64,000 nucleotides of DNA, taken from positions 496,001-560,000 of the forward strand of contig NZ_JALKAC010000001.1 in assembly GCF_024171645.1 (NCBI RefSeq), in the 5' to 3' direction. The position numbers and the translations under genes are program-made. Under the pieces are notes generated by a model, which was not told the origin of the DNA, did not search any database, and was given only the letters and a program-made list of their open reading frames with translations. Source of the DNA: Flavobacterium sp. HSC-32F16 (GTDB taxonomy: Bacteria > Bacteroidota > Bacteroidia > Flavobacteriales > Flavobacteriaceae). Each line of letters starts with the position of its first letter. Positions within the stretch are counted from its first letter, which is position 1. This document shows, in pieces, positions 62,165 through 64,000 of the stretch.

Positions 62165-62189
62165 CCATCACTAACTTTGGAACACTATG
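62165..62189. repeat. IS1-end-like motif, copy 1
   Basis: ATCACTAACTTTGGAACACT followed by ATG, directly upstream of the InsA fragment start. Nearly repeated at 62322-62345 (ATCACTAACTTTGAAACACT); a weaker third version lies near 62585. Confidence 0.5.
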
Positions 62190-62237
62190 TCGCATTTTTA
62201 CTCATTTTAGCTCATTTAAGGCAATATTAAAACAAAA

Positions 62238-62262
62238 AAGATGAGCATTACTGCTCATCTTT
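62238..62262. terminator. Terminator in the array
   Basis: AAAGATGAGCA / TGCTCATCTTT stem with a 3-base loop. Confidence 0.8.
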
Positions 62263-62321
62263 AAATTATTTATCTCTAAAATTTATTCAATTTCAGAAAG
62301 TTAGAATTTCAAAATCTCATA

Positions 62322-62345
62322 TCACTAACTTTGAAACACTACCCA
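62322..62345. repeat. IS1-end-like motif, copy 2
   Basis: ATCACTAACTTTGAAACACT, same orientation as the copy at 62165. Suggests nested remains of IS1-type ends. Confidence 0.5.
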
Positions 62346-62391
62346 TTGGCGAGGTTTCTTCTTTTTTATATTCTTTGTCGATTATCTTTGC

Positions 62392-62451
62392 CGGTGCGAA
62401 GTCAGAGACATTCGCACAGCATTTCCATTAGAACTCTTCGAAGAGCTGGAG
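62392..62451. repeat. Array repeat, right-half (copy E)
   Basis: Hairpin with arms GTGCGAA / TTCGCAC around GTCAGAGACA (62394-62417), followed by AACTCTTCGAAGAGCTGG. The arms have compensatory changes relative to other copies (GCGC to GTGC with matching partner), so the hairpin is conserved rather than the bases. Confidence 0.7.
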
Positions 62452-62489
62452 TGGCAAAAGCAATTTAAGGCTTATTAAAAGACAAAAAT

Positions 62490-62520
62490 GAAAGAGACGA
62501 CCTACCAGCCGTCTCTTTTC
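62490..62520 (-). terminator. Terminator of the SUKH gene
   Basis: AAAGAGACG / CCGTCTCTTT stem, about 120 bases downstream of the stop at 62637. Confidence 0.8.
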
Positions 62521-62636
62521 TATTCAATAATTTAAATTTAATATTCTTTTTCAGTCAGTTAAGTTGTTAAATTATAAAAACACCTAATCTGTAACACTAC
62601 CGTAGTTTTTCTAGATATTATATTCGTTCAGAAAAT

Positions 62637-63119
62637 TTAATTAAAAGCATTATCAACCATCACTTTTATTAAGTCAGCTAAACCGAAGTCCAATTTTTCT
62701 AAAATAACATCTTTTTTAGCATTTGGATTTTCACATATGTATATGGTTGGATTATCTAATTCTCTATGTCTATAGATAGCAAAACATATTTCTCCGTCAG
62801 AACCGATTATTAAATAGTCATTAAAAATTTCTGGTTTAAATTTAAACCAGTAGCTTGTTTCAGGATTGTTTATACGCTGTAAGTTTTCGGAAAAAGTTTT
62901 CTTTTCTTTTTCATCATAAATACTGTAAATTATCTTGTTATCAATTCTTAATCCGTTCGATTCTTCGTGATAAAGTTGCTTAAACACAGTAGGAAACTGA
63001 AAACCCAATTGTTTTTCAGCTTTATCTACTAAATTAATATCACAAGGTTTGATAAAGCCAATATCTCCTCCAAATTCATCATCTAATGATGACATTAAGT
63101 CTTTTAAATCATTAATCAT
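62637..63119 (-). CDS. SMI1/KNR4 (SUKH)-family protein, immunity type
   Basis: 160 residues with the SUKH signature: NLVDKAEKQLGFQFPTVFKQ, then LYHEESNGLRI, then a beta region (YWFKFKPEIFNDYLIIGSDG) and a C-terminal helix. SUKH proteins are best known as immunity partners of polymorphic toxins (nucleases and others). No toxin gene is next to it, so it is an orphan. Repeat copy B starts 73 bases upstream of its start codon, and repeat E plus a terminator lie on its 3' side. Confidence 0.85.
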   Translation of the reverse strand: MINDLKDLMSSLDDEFGGDIGFIKPCDINLVDKAEKQLGFQFPTVFKQLYHEESNGLRIDNKIIYSIYDEKEKKTFSENLQRINNPETSYWFKFKPEIFNDYLIIGSDGEICFAIYRHRELDNPTIYICENPNAKKDVILEKLDFGLADLIKVMVDNAFN

Positions 63120-63191
63120 TTATATCCATGTATTTTGTGTTCTGTTCTATGGTCTGCAGTATTTTTTAATTTGGCATCTTTATAACTATTT

Positions 63192-63450
63192 CCTGCTCCG
63201 CAAAGTCTTATTCACAACGCTGCGCAAATGTCTCTGACTTTGCGCCTTTCAAACAAATGTAATTAAAAACGTTCACGCCATAAAGTCTCTGACTTAAAAA
63301 AAAAAAATCTAAAATAAAAATGCTGTTAAGATTTGATCGGTAAAAGTCAGGAGACTTTTGACAGGTCTTAGTATTTAAGCTACAAAAAAATTGCGCAAAG
63401 TCATAGACATTTGCGCAGTTCTTTATAAGGAACTCTTCGGGGAGCGGGTT
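63192..63450. repeat. Array repeat, full copy B (~259 bp)
   Basis: Almost identical to copy A (61746-62005): only a few substitutions and small indels in poly-A runs. The right end overlaps the stop codon of the gene at 63449-64000. Confidence 0.9.
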
Positions 63451-64000
63451 ATTCAAATTCTAAAGCTATAATTTTTGAGTTACTAGATTTGATAATTATA
63501 TTCATAGATACTGCCAATTTCTCAAAAACAAAGGCTTCTTTAATAACAATAACATTTCCAAATTCTTTCTCCTCTTTAAATTCAAAACCTTGAAATTGAG
63601 TTTTTTTAATCTTTCCAAATTCTTTCTCAACCTTGTTAAATAACCCTTCAATGTTTTTTGAATTAATACCTACGGTATTGTCAAAAAGCTTTACTAATTC
63701 ATCATATTTTTGCAATTTTATTTCTTCAATTACATTACTAATAAATGGTTGAAGCTTTTCAACCTCATAAAGCTTTTCATTGGAGTATGAAAATTCTTCA
63801 CTACTTCCATCAGATAAATTAATTTTTACCTTAATGTTGTCATATGCGTCTGTATTACTTAAATTTGAATAAAATAGGTACGCAATATTTGCAGAATGGC
63901 TTTTTAAATTACTCAAATCTATATTCAATAATTTACTTTTACTTATTTCTAACTCGAAATAAGATTCATTTTCACCATTTTTGAATATGATTCCTTTACT
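63449..64000 (-). CDS. Unknown protein, array cassette (5' end outside window)
   Basis: At least 183 residues. The frame is open to base 64000, so the start lies outside the window; an internal TTG near 63928 need not be the start. Beta-rich with a central helix (VKINLSDGSSEEFSYSNEKL, VEKLQPFISNVIEEIKLQKY) and ending SNSKIIALEFE. The stop (63449-63451) lies in the right end of repeat copy B. No family recognised; context suggests another orphan cassette gene. Confidence 0.6.
   Translation of the reverse strand, partial: SKGIIFKNGENESYFELEISKSKLLNIDLSNLKSHSANIAYLFYSNLSNTDAYDNIKVKINLSDGSSEEFSYSNEKLYEVEKLQPFISNVIEEIKLQKYDELVKLFDNTVGINSKNIEGLFNKVEKEFGKIKKTQFQGFEFKEEKEFGNVIVIKEAFVFEKLAVSMNIIIKSSNSKIIALEFE

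Noticed and set aside
58916..63450. CRISPR array
   Set aside because: The repeats are long, palindromic, unevenly spaced and separated by genes, not by short unique spacers; no cas genes are present.

Overview
The window is Bacteroidota DNA, most probably Flavobacterium or a close relative. It is AT-rich and carries a SusC/SusD pair behind an ECF sigma/FecR switch, type IX secretion (T9SS) sorting tails, and promoter boxes of the Bacteroidota TTG-N(17-20)-TAnnTTTG type. No rRNA, complete tRNA, CRISPR array or replication origin was seen.

Layout. 1-6.9 kb: SusD (cut by the window edge), a SusC-type receptor with an STN signalling domain, FecR and an ECF sigma factor, all on the minus strand; together they form a trans-envelope-regulated uptake unit. 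7-12.5 kb: a small lipoprotein, a VOC/HxlR divergent pair, an exported PPC-domain protein, a PL14-like lyase lipoprotein and a large methyltransferase. 12.6-18.7 kb: a minus-strand copper cluster with a MauG-like di-heme peroxidase (MbnH-like), an MbnP-like lipoprotein, an OprC-type TonB receptor that keeps all four copper ligands, a lipoprotein with YtkA/FixH-like domains, and two paralogous small Cys proteins. 18.9-24 kb: an MscS channel and a multi-PAS histidine kinase with a receiver-only response regulator. 24.4-31.4 kb: a GH87 alpha-1,3-glucanase with a T9SS tail, a GNAT protein, exported proteins of unknown function and a membrane nucleotide cyclase. 31.4-34.6 kb: an oxidoreductase/2TM/ABM-monooxygenase/DJ-1 set under a Crp-family regulator, with a clean palindrome between them. 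34.7-40.4 kb: an FAD monooxygenase with a DnaJ-type zinc finger, a BlaI/M56 pair with operator dyads, and a TetR/SDR pair sharing an operator.

40.6-44.5 kb is a graveyard. It holds an IS1595-type zinc ribbon without a transposase domain, a decayed ilvD 3' end whose last ~60 bp are duplicated 2.46 kb away, and several broken small genes between the two copies. 44.6-58.8 kb returns to ordinary genes: a LytS/LytTR two-component pair, FabH with a universal stress protein, an acidic protein, a MITE-like element, a CPBP protease, a Crp regulator, a complete RND efflux operon and an MTA/SAH-nucleosidase-like enzyme.

58.9-64 kb is the most unusual part. Small minus-strand genes (a PH-like unknown, a T9SS protein, a lipoprotein, an IS1 InsA fragment, a SUKH/SMI1-KNR4 immunity-type protein and a truncated unknown) are separated by copies of a palindromic repeat. 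Two copies are full-length, about 260 bp with ~57 bp inverted arms, and almost identical. In four cases the repeat end touches or lies within 20 bp of the stop codon of the neighbouring gene. This looks like a repeat-delimited cassette array, possibly of orphan immunity genes, and is the best candidate for an undescribed system here. Function, mobility and recombinase are inferred or unknown.
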